A stretch of 64,000 nt of DNA from Boesenbergia rotunda. Its lineage: Eukaryota; Streptophyta; Magnoliopsida; Zingiberales; Zingiberaceae. A program made the translations under genes and the position numbers. The stretch covers positions 362,229-426,228 of the forward strand of contig JAGFNQ010001171.1 in assembly GCA_024364735.1 (NCBI GenBank), written 5' to 3'. Each line of letters starts with the position of its first letter. The stretch's first letter is position 1. Below, in pieces: positions 11,419 to 23,921 of the stretch. The notes under the pieces were generated by a model. The model searched no databases and was not told where the DNA came from. It saw only the letters and a list, made by a program, of their open reading frames with translations.

Positions 11419-11895
11419 TGTTGGGACTGGGTGCATGTTGACATGGATGCGGGTTTGTAATTTTAAAATTAATTACGTGCAGCGGAAGGTTTAGCATAAA
11501 TAATTTCTCTAAATCATTTAACCACACATCTAAGCATGCAATTTTATCTTGTGTAGACATGATCATATATTTAAAATTTTGCAGAAACATAAACTAATTT
11601 ACGTATTACCTCGCGTAACTCGAAGGAAGGGACGAGATCCAACCGTAAGCGTCCCTTGGAAGCTCCGCCTCTATTCGCGTCCACGCCGAGTATCTTCGGG
11701 ATAACTTCGCAAAGCCACGAGTTTCGTGTTCTCGAGAACTACAAGATTCTCCGAGAAAGCGACGAGAAAAACCAAGAGAGAAGTCGAAAGACTAACCACA
11801 AAAGGATAGCCGGCTGGTGCTCCTTCTTGGGGCTGGTTGGCGCACGGCAAGAAGGGGAGAAGAGAAGGAGAGAAAGAGAGGGAGAGAGCCTATGC
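11419..11895 (-). mobile_element. X: end of a copia LTR (W family), truncated by gypsy Z
   Basis: On the plus strand it begins TGTTGGGACTGGGTGCATG and matches the first part of LTR W (17867 onward) base for base with scattered changes. It includes GTGCAGCGGAAG, GACGAGATCCAACCGTA and TCTATTCGCGTCCACGCCGAG. It stops where LTR Z starts at 11896. Orientation follows W, so this is the 3' terminus of a minus-strand LTR inserted in Y's gag. Confidence 0.82.
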
Positions 11896-14504
11896 TGTAA
11901 CGCCCGCCCTTATATCTACTCTCGGGGCGGGGTTACGTACTACTCATTCATATAATTTTTTTTTAAAAGAAAAACATAAGTGCTAAGCATATTAATCAGT
12001 GCATGCAAATTATCTATCATGCTTTAATCATCCTTTAAAAGCATAGTCATATGTTTCCATGCATAATATTAGTTCATGAAATTGAATCTAAGGAAATCTA
12101 GAACCCTATGTGAAATATCTTACATAAAAGTTGTCCTATAACATGCTAGGTTCACAAGTAGTTCAACTCATAACTTAATCAAATATAAGAGTAATCACTA
12201 ACATTCTTTATCAAGAAACATTAACATAAGCATATTTAAGTAGATATAGAATCATTCTTTCCTGAGCCACCACCCCACACATCTTCAGCCCTCCTGCCTC
12301 TTCCTTTAGCTCAAGTGTTCCTTACCTTTATCTGCAGCATAAGACAACCCATAACTAGTAAGCACAAAAGCTTAGTAAGGATCCAGTCCTACTCGCAAAA
12401 TCCATACGAAAGCATACAACATGTACACATAACATGACATAGGCATGAGTTCATCATAGCATACTAAACATCGAAGTTTCTAAGCATGCTGTATATAGTA
12501 TTTTAAGCATACCCATCACATGTAATAAATGTTTTCAAAACAGTTCCATAAAGGTATTACTTAAAAATACATCCATATCATATAGGGCCCAGTTGTGTAC
12601 CACATGATGCACGTTCCCTAATGAGTTGGGGTAGCGAGCCACCAATCCCATTAGAGCAGGACCCTTACGTCCTACCGGAGCCATGACCTTAAGTTAACAT
12701 GCACCCCGGATTTGTTTAACGACCCCTCTTACGAGTCGGATACACAACTTACAAAGTAAAATACTTATCATGTCTTTACATATATATGCTAAGGATGTAC
12801 TCCAATTTCACTGCTCAAGGGACACCCACTTTTCCTGGGTGTTTCTGTTCCCATAGGGGCACACCTCACAACATAAGGGTGTTCTGGATCCCATACTTAG
12901 TGGAGTATCCTTTCAAGCATTTCATCATACATATCACATGAAATCTCATAAGGGTGCCCCATGGGCCATAAGACATGCTCATACATACATCATAATTCGA
13001 CCACTTAAACATACTTTAGATATGACAAGATTTGGTTACATAGATCATACTCATATCATAGGAAGTAGTAGCATGCTAACAGTTAAGGTGATCAGACATT
13101 CCATTTAAACACCACGTGCATATACATGTCATAGGAAGTGGTAGCATGCTAACAATTAAGGTTTCAAATCAACCATTTCATTTAACACCACATGCTTATA
13201 CATATAATCATCCCCAAACAGAAGCATATCTCATAGGGTAATTTAACCTTCACAAACCCTAATCCTAGTGGGTTGGCCGAAACATCAAGGGTAGGGAAAA
13301 ATTAGGGTTTTTGCATTGAACATTCACACAGACATTTATACAAACACCTTGTATACAATATCATATAATATACTAAGCATGAATATATTCTAGGCTAATT
13401 CAACCCTCACTAACCCCAATTCCATGCTTTGGCCGAAACCCATCCAAACCCTAAACCTTAGTTTTTGTCATCACAAAATGAAGGGTCACAACATATGTGT
13501 ATACCCTAAGTTCCAAGGGTTCTTCTCATGTATCAAAGAGTAGCCAAAGGCTTCCCTTGGAAGGTGGCCGAACCCTATACAAGGACCAAACCCTAAGTTT
13601 TGTTCACCACATTTAGAAGGATACAACATACACATATACCCTATGTTCCAAGGGGTCTACACATGTAACAAGAAGTAACCCAAAGCCTTCCCCAAGGGGG
13701 GTGGCCGAAACTCACTCAAGGGAAGATTCCCATTTTCGAAACCAATAAAGAGAAAGAAGATCATACAATAACCATTACACTGCAGGCGAGGGGATACTTA
13801 CATCCTTTTGCTTGAATTTCTCCTTCTCTTACCCCTTAGGGTACCCTTGAAGAAGAAGAAGATGAGTGTTTCCTTTGTTAGCCTTCTCTAGCACTCTTGG
13901 CCCTAGTAGAGGGCAAGGTCCTTGTAGAATTCTTCTTCCTTCCAATTCCCTAGGGTTAGAACCCTAGGGTTGTGTTTCTTTTTCGAAAATGAAAAGGGAG
14001 AAGGAAGGGCTCTAGGTTTCGAAATTTGAGTGGGGAAGAAGAAGAAGAAGTGTAACTTCTTTTCCCTCTCTTATTTATACTCTTATCATGAAAAGACATG
14101 TCTCTTCGCTTCCCTAGATTTAACAAGAATGTTTCTTATTCTCTCTACAAGAAACATGGCTTGGTTCATTGGTTATGACATGGTTAATGCAACTAGGAGG
14201 TTCAAGGTTCAATCCTTGCTTCCTCCTTTCTGCCTCTTCTTTTTATCACAATTTGTACTAATCCATATCAAAGCCCACTAAGCCAAGCCCATCATGAAAT
14301 TTCATAATAATAATAATATTTCATGGTTTCATAATATTTCATAATATTAATAATATTTCATGAATTTCATAATATTTCATATCCATGAATTCATAGTATT
14401 TCATAATATTCCATAATAATATTTCATGAATTTCATAATATTTCTTATTCATGAATTCATAATATTTCATAATATTTCATATGGGAAAATTTTGGGGCGT
14501 TACA
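11896..14504 (-). mobile_element. Z: 3' LTR of Ty3/gypsy (Tekay/Del-type)
   Basis: 2609 bp with TGTAACGCC at one end and GGCGTTACA at the other. The minus-strand polypurine tract AAGGTATGGAGGAT (14518-14505) abuts it. A minus-strand TATA (TATAAATAAGAG, about 14068-14079) supports the orientation. The plus-strand left end can fold: GTAAC-GCCCGCCC pairs with GGGGCGG-GGTTAC (11897-11936). The other end is rich in TTTCATAATA repeats (about 14296-14482). TATGC at 11891-11895 is the presumed left target duplication. A near-identical solo LTR is at 32175-34809. Confidence 0.9.
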
Positions 14505-14518
14505 ATCCTCCATACCTT
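14505..14518 (-). other. Z: polypurine tract
   Basis: The minus strand reads AAGGTATGGAGGAT directly before the LTR TGTAACGCC. It primes plus-strand DNA synthesis in LTR elements. Confidence 0.8.
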
Positions 14519-14584
14519 ATAAAAAGTTCGTCCCGAACTTTAAAATAATTCCGGATACTTTAATCGTATTGCCTCCTCTCGTTC

Positions 14585-17500
14585 TCACGTGGCTTCTTCG
14601 AATTGTTCGTTCCGCCACAGAACCTTTACTAAGGGTACTTCCTTGTTCCTTAGCTTTTTGACTTCCCGGTCTAAGATCTGAATAGGTCGGTGTTCGGAAC
14701 TTAAGTTCTCTTGATCTTGTACTGGTTGGGGCTCTATCATCTGATTCACATCAGAGGTACATTTCCTGAGCATTGATACATGGAATACATTGTGGATAGC
14801 CGACATTTCTGGCGGTAACCCTAGTTCGTAGGCCACCTTGCCTACCCGTTTCAGGATTTGATACGGTCCCACATATCTCGGGCTCAGTTTCCCTCTCTTC
14901 CCGAATCTTATCTCACCCCTTTCATAGGGGCTACCTTAAGGAATACTGAATCCCCAACCTCAAACTCTAGTGGTCTGCGTCGCTTATCAGCGTAGCTTTT
15001 CTGCCGACTCTGAACAGTCTCTATCCTCTGGCGGATATTCTTTATAGCCTGAGTGGTTTCATCTATAATATCCGTCTGGAGTCCCATCTCCTTCTTTTTA
15101 CCACTCTCAAGCCAACATATAGGAGACCTGCATTTTCTTCCGTACAGAGCTTCATACGGTGCCATCCCGATAGTAGCCTGATAACTGTTGTTATAAGCAA
15201 ACTCTGCCAGGCTCAGGTATCGACACCAGCTTCCCTTGAAGTCCAAGGCATAAGCCCGTAACATATCCTCTAATATCTGGTTTACTCTTTCAGTCTGCCC
15301 GTCAGTCTGGGGGTGAAAGGCAATACTAAATTTCAGCTTTGTGCCAAGAACCTTCTGCACGTGTCCCCAAAAATCTGAAGTAAATCGACCATCCCTATCT
15401 GAGATAATGGTCTTGGGAACCCCGTGTAGTCGGGTAATTTCCTTGACGTACAGTTGAGCCAACTGCTCTACTGAGTAGGTCATCCTGATAGCCAGAAAAT
15501 GGGCAGACTTGGTTAGCCTGTCCACAATAACCCATACACCATCATATCCGTTTGTCGTTCTAGGCAACCCAGAGATGAAATCCATGGAGATGTCTTCCCA
15601 TTTCCACTCAGGAATAGACAGGGGTTGCAACACTCCTCCAGGCCTCTGGTGTTCTACTTTGACCCTCTGGTGTTCTACTTTGACCCTCTGGCAGGTCAAA
15701 CACATACTAACATAGTGAGTTACATCCCGCTTCATACCGGACCACCAAAACTTGCTCTTCAGATCTTGATACATCTTGGTAGACCCAGGATGCATCGCAT
15801 AAGGTGTTCCGTGAGCTTCTTCCAGGATTCTTGTCCGCAAGTACGAGTCGTCGGGAACACATAATCGATCCCGCAGATATAAGATTCCGCTGTCTGAAAT
15901 CCGAAATCCATCGTCCTTGCCTTCGAGAACCTCTTGCTTGATTCTCTGAAGACTCGGATCATGATTCTGCTTTTCCAGAATATCGCCGAACAATATCGGC
16001 GCAATCATCAGGGTGGACAGCTGTCCTGATATGATTTCAATCCCATAATTCATAATTTCTTCCCCTAAGGGTTGTGACAAAGCCGACAAAGATATTAAAG
16101 CAGCACATGATTTTCTACTGAGAGCATCGGCTACCTTGTTGGCTTTTCCCGGATGGTACAGGATCTCACAATCATAGTCCTTGACCAATTCGAGCCATCT
16201 GCGCTGTCTCATATTCAGATCTTTCTGGGTGAAGAAATACCACAGACTCTGGTGATCTGTATAAACTTTACACTGAGTTCCATATAGGTAGTGCCTCCAT
16301 ATTCTCAGTGCAAAGACTACTGCTGCTAACTCTAAGTCATTGGTAGGGTAGTTTCTTTCATGTTCCTTCAGTTGCCTAGAGGCATAGGCAATCACCTTCC
16401 CATTCTGCATAAGCACAGCTCCGAGTCCCAGTTTGGACGCGTCGCTGTACATATCGAAACCCATATCGCTCTCGGGAAGAGTCAATATTGGAGAGCTAGT
16501 CAGCCTCCTTTTCAGTTCAGTAAAGCTCTTTTCACATTCCTCCATCCATACATATTTCTTGTCTTTCTTTGTAAGAGCTGTCATAGGGGCTGCAATTCGA
16601 GAGAAGTTCTCTACGAATTTTCTGTAATAGCCTGCTAGCCCGAGGAAACTTCGAATTTCACTAGCATTCTTGGGTCTAGTCCAGTTACTTACAGCTGCGA
16701 TTTTAGTCGGGTCCACCATTACTCCTTCCTTGGAGATAACATGTCCCAAGAATGATACTTGATCGAGCCAGAACTCGCATTTGGAAAATTTAGCATACAG
16801 TTGTTCCTTCTGAAGAATCTGTAGTACTATACTCAGGTGCTCAGCATGTTCTTCGGGAGTTCTCGAATATATAAGTATATCGTCGATAAAGACGATCACA
16901 AATCTGTCGAGGAATGCCAAGAATACCCGATTCATTAAGTCCATAAACATAGCTGGCGCATTGGTAACTCCAAATGGCATCACTACGAACTCATAATGTC
17001 CGTATCTGGTTCGGAAAGTCGTCTTCGGTATATCCTCATTTTTCACCCTGACTTGGTGATAACCCGATCTTAGATCAATCTTAGAGAAAACTGTGGCTCC
17101 CTTCAATTGATCAAATAGGTCATCTATCTTGGGTAGAGGGTACCTGTTCTTGATAGTCACATTGTTCAGCGCCCGATAGTCGATACACATTCGCATCGAC
17201 CCATCCTTCTTTTTCACGAACAGTACGGGAGCTCCCCAGGGGGAATGACTAGGGCGGATGAGTCCCTTGTCAAGGAGCTCTTGTAACTGTCCCTGTAATT
17301 CCTTTAATTCTGTCGGCGCCATACGGTACGGTGTCTTAGAAATGGGGTTAGTACCATGAACCAACTCAATTGCAAATTCTATATCTCTTTCGGGTGCTAA
17401 CCCTGGTAAGTCATCGGGAAATACCTCTGGGTAATTGCATACTACTTTGACGTCTTCTAGCTTCGGGCCCTCTGTAGGACTGGTATCAATCACATGAGCT

Positions 17501-17866
17501 AGAAATCCAGAGCATCCCTTTTCTAACATCTTCCTTGCTTTTAGAGCCGACAAGAATTTGCTTGTCCTCTTCTTCGGCTCTCCGATAAATTCGAATAGAA
17601 TTTCCGCCTCTGGTCGGAAGATAACCCTTCGTTTACGGCACTCAATAGAGGCGCCATATTTGTTCAAGAAATCCATGCCCAATATCACATCATAATCTGA
17701 CATATCAAGCACTATCAGATCGCAGTAGAGTTCCCTATCTACGATTCTGATTGGTGCGGCACGTAGCATTTGGGTAGAGGGCATCACCTCACCCGAGGGC
17801 GGTGTTGTCAGAAATTTGCAATCTAAATCTTGCAGTGACATATCCTTTCCTTTGGCATATTGCATG
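14585..17866 (-). pseudogene. pol: Z: gypsy pol (protease end, RT, RNase H, integrase, chromodomain), broken
   Basis: A chromovirus-type polyprotein, open from 17865 to 14908 (985 codons). In order it has the protease C-terminal motif VILGMDFL, RT with KIDLRSGYHQVRV and the catalytic FIDDILIYS, RNase H with DASKLGLGAVL and YTDHQSL, and the integrase zinc region ending CLTCQR. The integrase core follows, with DFISGLP, SDRDGRF and ERVNQILEDML. Near 14905 a 2-bp insertion shifts the frame; the tail resumes at 14872 with YQILKRVGKVAYELGLP and a chromodomain-like end (VPLVKVLWRN, 14585). Gag and the protease active site are missing because copia W inserted at 17867; GCATG (17862-17866) is the presumed target duplication. 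Domain order and motifs fit Tekay/Del. Confidence 0.93.
15644..15685 (-). repeat. 21-bp in-frame tandem duplication in Z integrase
   Basis: The unit CTCTGGTGTTCTACTTTGACC occurs twice in direct contact (15644-15664, 15665-15685), repeating seven residues (RVKVEHQ) just after the CLTCQR zinc motif. The frame is kept. Other copies of the family normally have one unit. Confidence 0.85.
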
Positions 17867-20473
17867 TGTTGGGACCGGGTGCATGTCGATAAGGATACGA
17901 GTTGGTAAAATTTTAAATTTTTACGTGCAGCGGAAGAATTTGCATAAAATAATTTTCTAAATTATTTTAACTTCGTATCTAGCATGCAATCTTATGGTGT
18001 GTTGACATAATCATAAAATAAAACTTTGCGAAAAAGTAAACTAATTTACATTATACCTCTCGTAACTCGAAGTAAGGGACGAGATCCAACCGTAGCGTCC
18101 CTTAGAAGCTCCGCCTCTATTCGCGTCCACGCCGAGTTCTCTTCGGGATGACTTCGCAAAGTCACGAGTTTTGTGCCGACGAGAACTACTAGATTCTCTA
18201 TAGGCACAACAAAGAAGATCAAGAGAAGAAAAGGAAACTAACCAACGAAGTAACGGAATCGAATTCCGAGAGAGAGGGAGATGTGATCGCTTCTTCTTCT
18301 TCTTGGTTGGTTTCTTCTTCTCCTTGAAGCTCACGGCAACACCTTGCCTTGGTGTAGGTTGGGCGCCAGCCCTAATGGAGCTAGGGTGGCCGCCGGCCCT
18401 AATGGAAGAGAGGGGGAAGGAGGAGAGAAGAGAAGAGAGAGAGGGAGAGCTCTATTTCGATTATCAAAATCTTAGGAATCCAAGGCTTGCCTATGGTTCC
18501 TTATATAGTTGCTTCTCCCTTACCAAGTCTCCTCTTAACCGAATTAACGGAATTAGTTATCATAAGAAATTTATCCCATAAATTCTCTTATGAATTATTC
18601 CGTTTAAACCAAGTTTTATTATAACTAACTTTATAATAAAACTAATTAGTTATCATAAGAAATTTATCCTATAAATTCTCTTATGAATTTTATTATAACT
18701 AACTTTATAATAAAACTAATTAATTAGCATAAGAAATTTATCCTATAAATTCTCTTATGAATTTTTCCGTTTAAACCAAGTTTTATTATAACTAACTTTA
18801 TAATAAAACTAATTAGTTATCATAAGAAATTTATCCTATAAATTCTCTTATGAATTTTATTATAACTTTTATTATAAAACTAATTAATTATCATAAGAAA
18901 TTTATCCTATAAATTCTCTTATGAATTATTCTGTTTAAACCAAGTTTTATTATAACTAACTTTATAATAAAACTAATTAATCTCTCCTTTTATTATGGAA
19001 TAAATTTTATAAGAAATTTATAATCTTTCTTATTATGAAAAAATCAATTCATAATTGATTTTATAAAATTAAAATAAACCAATTTATGGATTAATTTAAC
19101 TTCCATAAAAAAGAATAAATTTCTATAAATTTATTTATATAAATTTCTTTATACAAATTTATTTATCCATAATTTATAAAATAAATCACGCTAGATTTAC
19201 TTTATTAATTAAACCAAAATTAATTGGTTTTCTCCCCAATAAGTGGCCGGCCAACCAAGGAGGGTTGGCACCCTCTTTGGCCGGCCCAAACCGAGCCGAA
19301 CCAACGCGAATTAAACTCATTTAATTCGCCCAAAAAGCCTTCAAAAGACTTAGCCATTTTTAGCTTCCATTGCACTTCTGATTAACTCAGATTCGACTTA
19401 TTTCTCTTGATCGAAAAATCTAATTTTCAACTCGTTTTAAATCCCTCGGATTACTCGTAGTGCGTGTGACTAAATAGGCTTTCGATTTATGTTGGCCGTC
19501 TATAATCAACAAATTATAGAACGATCATGAGTGGCACCTAGTAGTACATCATGATCCCCAATTAATCGAAAGATCAACGGTTTGACCTCAGAAGAAATTA
19601 TTCTGAAACCCTTGAGTAGCTCTAATGAATCGTGCCCCATTCCCTTCACCATCTTATACCTACTTGGTTCAGGACACGGTCTATTTGTGTCAGTCCCCAC
19701 TAGGCTGACTACGTCACACCTAGCCCAAGTAATGTCTTTCTCGTCCTTTGGATTTCTAATTACTCTCATGTATTTTAGAGACTCGCACTCCAAACATGAT
19801 ATACTCTGGCCAGAGGTTTTGAGTAACAATCCGACGATAGGCCTGGGTATACATCTCCTCGCAAGGAGTGGTGAATCCTTTGTAGGCTGTTCAAACATCT
19901 TCGGGCACATCGGTTTATACCCAATCATCCTGGGTCCACACCTCCTTGAAGATGCTTGCTTAAGATGTTAAAGTATAAGTCTCCATGACCAAGATGACTT
20001 GAACACCGCAAGTCAAAGGAACATCGCACTTAAGCCGCAGTATGAACTTCATTGACATATCTATATAGATAACCATATGAAGTCTTACAGATAGTCACTC
20101 CAATGAACTAGTTCCCTTAACTAGCATCCATGTTTATCTCCGGACATCCCAATGTCACCAGCCAGTGAGAATCAGCTGATTAGAGAATAACCCATGCTAG
20201 TCTCAACAGAATTGATAGTGTCCGTATTTATCAATTCATCGACTAGGGATATTTTCAATACTTCACATTTGCACATTTAGAGATAATCACTAGTTGTGAT
20301 CCCATCACAAATTCTCTTATGCTGTGAGTTGTATTGCGGACATTCAGTAGATGAGTTTAAGATCCCAATCAAATACAAACATGTATACTCAAATTGTGAA
20401 TTATCATTTATTAAAATAAATGTTTACAATCATAAGGCGATTGCCTTAGGACACTTCTCTCATATCACTAACA
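17867..20473 (-). mobile_element. W: 3' LTR of a Ty1/copia element
   Basis: 2607 bp. On the minus strand it begins TGTTAGTGATATGAGAG right after the purine tract and ends CCCGGTCCCAACA at 17867. A minus-strand TATA (CTATATAAGG, about 18505-18514) supports the orientation. The middle (about 18540-18990) is an AT-rich palindrome array. It is homologous to LTR X at 11419. Confidence 0.9.
18540..18990. repeat. AT-rich palindrome array inside LTR W
   Basis: Two palindromes alternate. One is AGTTTTATTATAA paired with TTATAATAAAACT around CTAACT (13-bp perfect arms; full copies near 18612, 18778 and 18942). The other is ATAAGAAATTTAT paired with ATAAATTCTCTTAT (copies of CATAAGAAATTTATCC near 18561, 18654, 18728, 18821 and 18892). 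Spacing alternates near 93 and 72 bp. Confidence 0.8.
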
Positions 20474-20484
20474 AACTCCCACTT
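20474..20484 (-). other. W: polypurine tract
   Basis: The minus strand reads AAGTGGGAGTT directly before the LTR start TGTTAGTG. Confidence 0.8.
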
Positions 20485-20487
20485 GGC

Positions 20488-23400
20488 CTAATGCCAATCG
20501 CTACGGTATCCAATACCACAGGCTCTAACATGACCCTCAAACTTGTTTTGAGGCAAGGCCTTAGTTAAAGGATCCGCTAAATTCCTTTCAGTGGGAATTT
20601 TCTCAATTTGTATGTCATTCCTACTTATAATCTCTCTGATCAGATGATAGCGGCGAAGCACGTGTTTGGATCGCTGATGAGACCTTGGTTCCTTTGCTTG
20701 TGCAATAGCTCCATTGTTGTCGCAGTAAACCGGCACTGCTTCATCAATGGTTGGAACCACACCAAGTTCGGAGACGAACTTCTTGATCCAGACTGCTTCC
20801 TTTGCTGCTTCCGAAGCTGCGATATACTCCGCTTCCGTGGTAGAATCCGCTACGGTGTCTTGTTTGGAACTTTTCCAACTTATTGCGCCTCCATTCAAAG
20901 TAAATACGTATCCAGACTGCGATTTGGAGTCATCCTTATCTGTCTGGAAACTGGCATCTGTATACCCACGTATTACCATATCTCCTTCTCCATATATTAG
21001 GAATAATCCTTAGTTCTTCTTAAGTACTTAAGGATTGTCTTAACAGCCGCCCAATGATCCATTCCTGGATCCGACTGGTATCTGCTTGTGACGCTCAAAG
21101 CATACGATACATCGGGCCTAGTACATAACATAGCATACATGATAGATCCTATCGCGGATGCATAGGGAATCTTTTCATGCAAATCCTCTCGTCTTCTGTG
21201 CGCGGACACATAGACTTTGAAAGGTTGATCCCATGCCTGATGGGAAGGTAACCTTTCTTGGATTCCGACATGCTTAACCTTTTTAGCACTCGGTCTATAT
21301 ATGTAGACTGCGAAAGACCAAGCAACCTTTTCGATCTATCTCTATAGATTCTAATCCCAAGGATATAAGTTGCTTCTCCCAGGTCTTTCATGGAGAAAGT
21401 TTTGGACAACCAAATTTTAACTGTCTGTAAGACTGATATATCGTTTCCTATAAGTAAGATGTCATCGACATTAATACTAGGAATACGACTGCACTCCCAC
21501 TAACCTTCTTGTACACACAAGGTTCGTCAGGATTTTGTGAGAAATCAAACTCTTTGATTGACTCATCAAAACGGATGTTCCAGCTCCTAGATGCTTGCTT
21601 CAGTCCATATATGGATCGTCGAAGCTTGCATACTTTGGTTTTATCAACCGATGTGAAACCTTCTGGTTGTATCATGTATACATCTTCAAGTAGGTTTCCG
21701 TTAAGGAAAGCTGTTTTCACATCCATTTGCCATATCTCATAATCATAATGAGCTGCTATGGCTAGGAGCATCCGAATGGATTTAAGCATAGCTACTGGCG
21801 AATAGGTTTCGTCATAATCAATTCCTTGCTTCTGACGATATCCTTTTGCCACTAATCTAGCCTTAAAGGTAACAACATTACCTTCCATGTCGGTTTTCTT
21901 CTTGAAAACCCACTTGCACCCTATGGGCTTAATCCCTTCAGGTGGTTTAACCAAGTCCCATACTTGGTTTTCGTACATGGAATCCATTTCCGACTTCATG
22001 GCCTCAAGCCATTTGTCCTTTTCTGAACTTTTCAGAACATCTTCATAACTGATAGGTTCGTCATCGCTTATGAGTAACACGTCGTTCGATTCACTTACGA
22101 GAAATCCGTATCTCTCTGGAATATTGCGTGTCCTATCAGATCTACGAAGAGGTGGTGTAGTTTTAGGTTCAACTGATAGCTCATCATTATGAGTTATTGG
22201 TTGTGGGTCTAGACTAGGTGTCTCTGTAATGTCTATTGAAGTTTCTTGAACTTCATCAAGTTCAATGCCACTCCCACTGTTTTCTTGTAAAAGAAATTCT
22301 TTTTCTAGAAATACAGCATGCCTTGAAACAAACACCTTTTGTTCCAAGGGATGATAGAATTGGTAACCCTTCGTTTCCTTAGGGTATCCAATAAATAGAC
22401 ATTTATCAGACTTAGCATCCAATTTGTCTGATACAATCCGCTTCACATAAGCAGGACAACCCCATATCTTAAGGTGAGTTAAGTGGGGTTTCTTACTATT
22501 CCATATCTCATATGGAGTAGTAGAGACTACCTTGGTCGGGACACTGTTTAGCAAGTAAACAGCTGTCTTAAGTGCATAGCCCCAAAAGGATTTTGGAAGA
22601 GTTGCATGATTCATCATCGACCTAACCATGTCCATCAAGGTTCGGTTGCGCCTCTCAGATACACCATTATGCTGTGGTGTATACGGCGGAGTCCATTGGG
22701 ATAATATCCCATTGTCCCTAAGATAATCTTGAAACTCTTGACTTAAGTATTCACCACCCCGATCGGATCGAAGTATTTTAATACTTTTGCCAAGCTGTTT
22801 CTCTACTTCATTTCTGAACTCTTTGAATTTCTCAAAGGCTTCAGATTTGTGTTTCATTAAGAACACGTACCCGAATCGTGAGTGATCATCGATAAAGGTG
22901 ATGAAGTAGCTATAGCCTCCTTGTGCAAGAGTTGACATTGGTCCACATACATCAGTATGTATTAGACCAAGCAATTCTCCCACTGGATTACCTTTTCCGG
23001 AAAAGGGTAATTTGGTCATCTTGCCTTTTAAGCATGATTCGCATGTATCAAATGAACCGGGTTCAAATGATTCCAAAATTCCACATCGGTGTAATTCGGT
23101 CATGCGTTTCTTACTTACATGGCCAAGACGACAATGCCAAGTGTAGGAGTCTATTCGATTATCTATTCGAGCACGTTTGTTGCTAACTTCGATATTGAAA
23201 ATGTCACTGGATAAATCTAACGTGTAGATGCCATTGCACAAAGTTCCATTCCCATAAAGAACGCCATTTAAAGTTATGTAACAACAATTGTTACTAAAAG
23301 TTAAATGATAACCCTTTTCATTCAACATGAAATAGATACAATGTTCTTTATTAACGAAGGAACAAATAACAATTATCCAATTCTAAGACACGTCCAGTGG

Positions 23401-23621
23401 GAGCTTTAGCAAATATGTTCCGATGGCAACAGCAGCAATCTTTGCTCCATTTCCAACTCGCAAATTTGCTTCTCCCTGACGAGTCTTCTTCTATTCCTTA
23501 GCCCCTGTATGTCATTACATATATGTGAGCTACACCCAGTATCAAGTACCCAGGTATTGAGGAAATAGAGTGACATTCAATAACGAAGATACCTGAAGAG
23601 GATGGGGCATCGGATGCCTTC
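20488..23621 (-). pseudogene. pol: W: copia pol (protease, integrase, RT, RNase H) with frameshifts
   Basis: From the gap inward the minus strand shows a protease site WVLDTGCSSHIC (about 23508-23543). Then comes the main open frame 23328-21448, with the GAG-pre-integrase zinc motif (WHCRLGHVS), the integrase core (HTDVCGPM, DDHSRFGY, SDRGGEY, NGVSERRNRT) and RT N-terminal motifs (GCKWVFKKK, QMDVKTAFLNG, IYGLKQASRSW). The frame breaks inside the RT catalytic site near 21471. It resumes at 21409-21149 (SKTFSMKDLGEATYILGI), breaks again near 21175, and resumes at 21209-20997. A third break near 21000 leads into RNase H at 20979-20488 (YTDASFQTD, STTEAEYIAASEA, ADPLTKALP). The three RT/RNase H breaks behave as 1-bp losses. 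The 5' LTR and gag are not visible beyond the N gap. Confidence 0.92.
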
Positions 23622-23921
23622 NNNNNNNNNNNNNNNNNNNNNNNNNNNNNNNNNNNNNNNNNNNNNNNNNNNNNNNNNNNNNNNNNNNNNNNNNNNNNNN
23701 NNNNNNNNNNNNNNNNNNNNNNNNNNNNNNNNNNNNNNNNNNNNNNNNNNNNNNNNNNNNNNNNNNNNNNNNNNNNNNNNNNNNNNNNNNNNNNNNNNNN
23801 NNNNNNNNNNNNNNNNNNNNNNNNNNNNNNNNNNNNNNNNNNNNNNNNNNNNNNNNNNNNNNNNNNNNNNNNNNNNNNNNNNNNNNNNNNNNNNNNNNNN
23901 NNNNNNNNNNNNNNNNNNNNN
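23622..23921. other. assembly gap of exactly 300 N
   Basis: An unbroken run of 300 N, probably a fixed-size scaffold gap. It falls at the start of copia W's pol, so W's 5' part, the rest of Z, X and Y, and the true neighbour of L1 are unresolved here. Confidence 0.98.
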
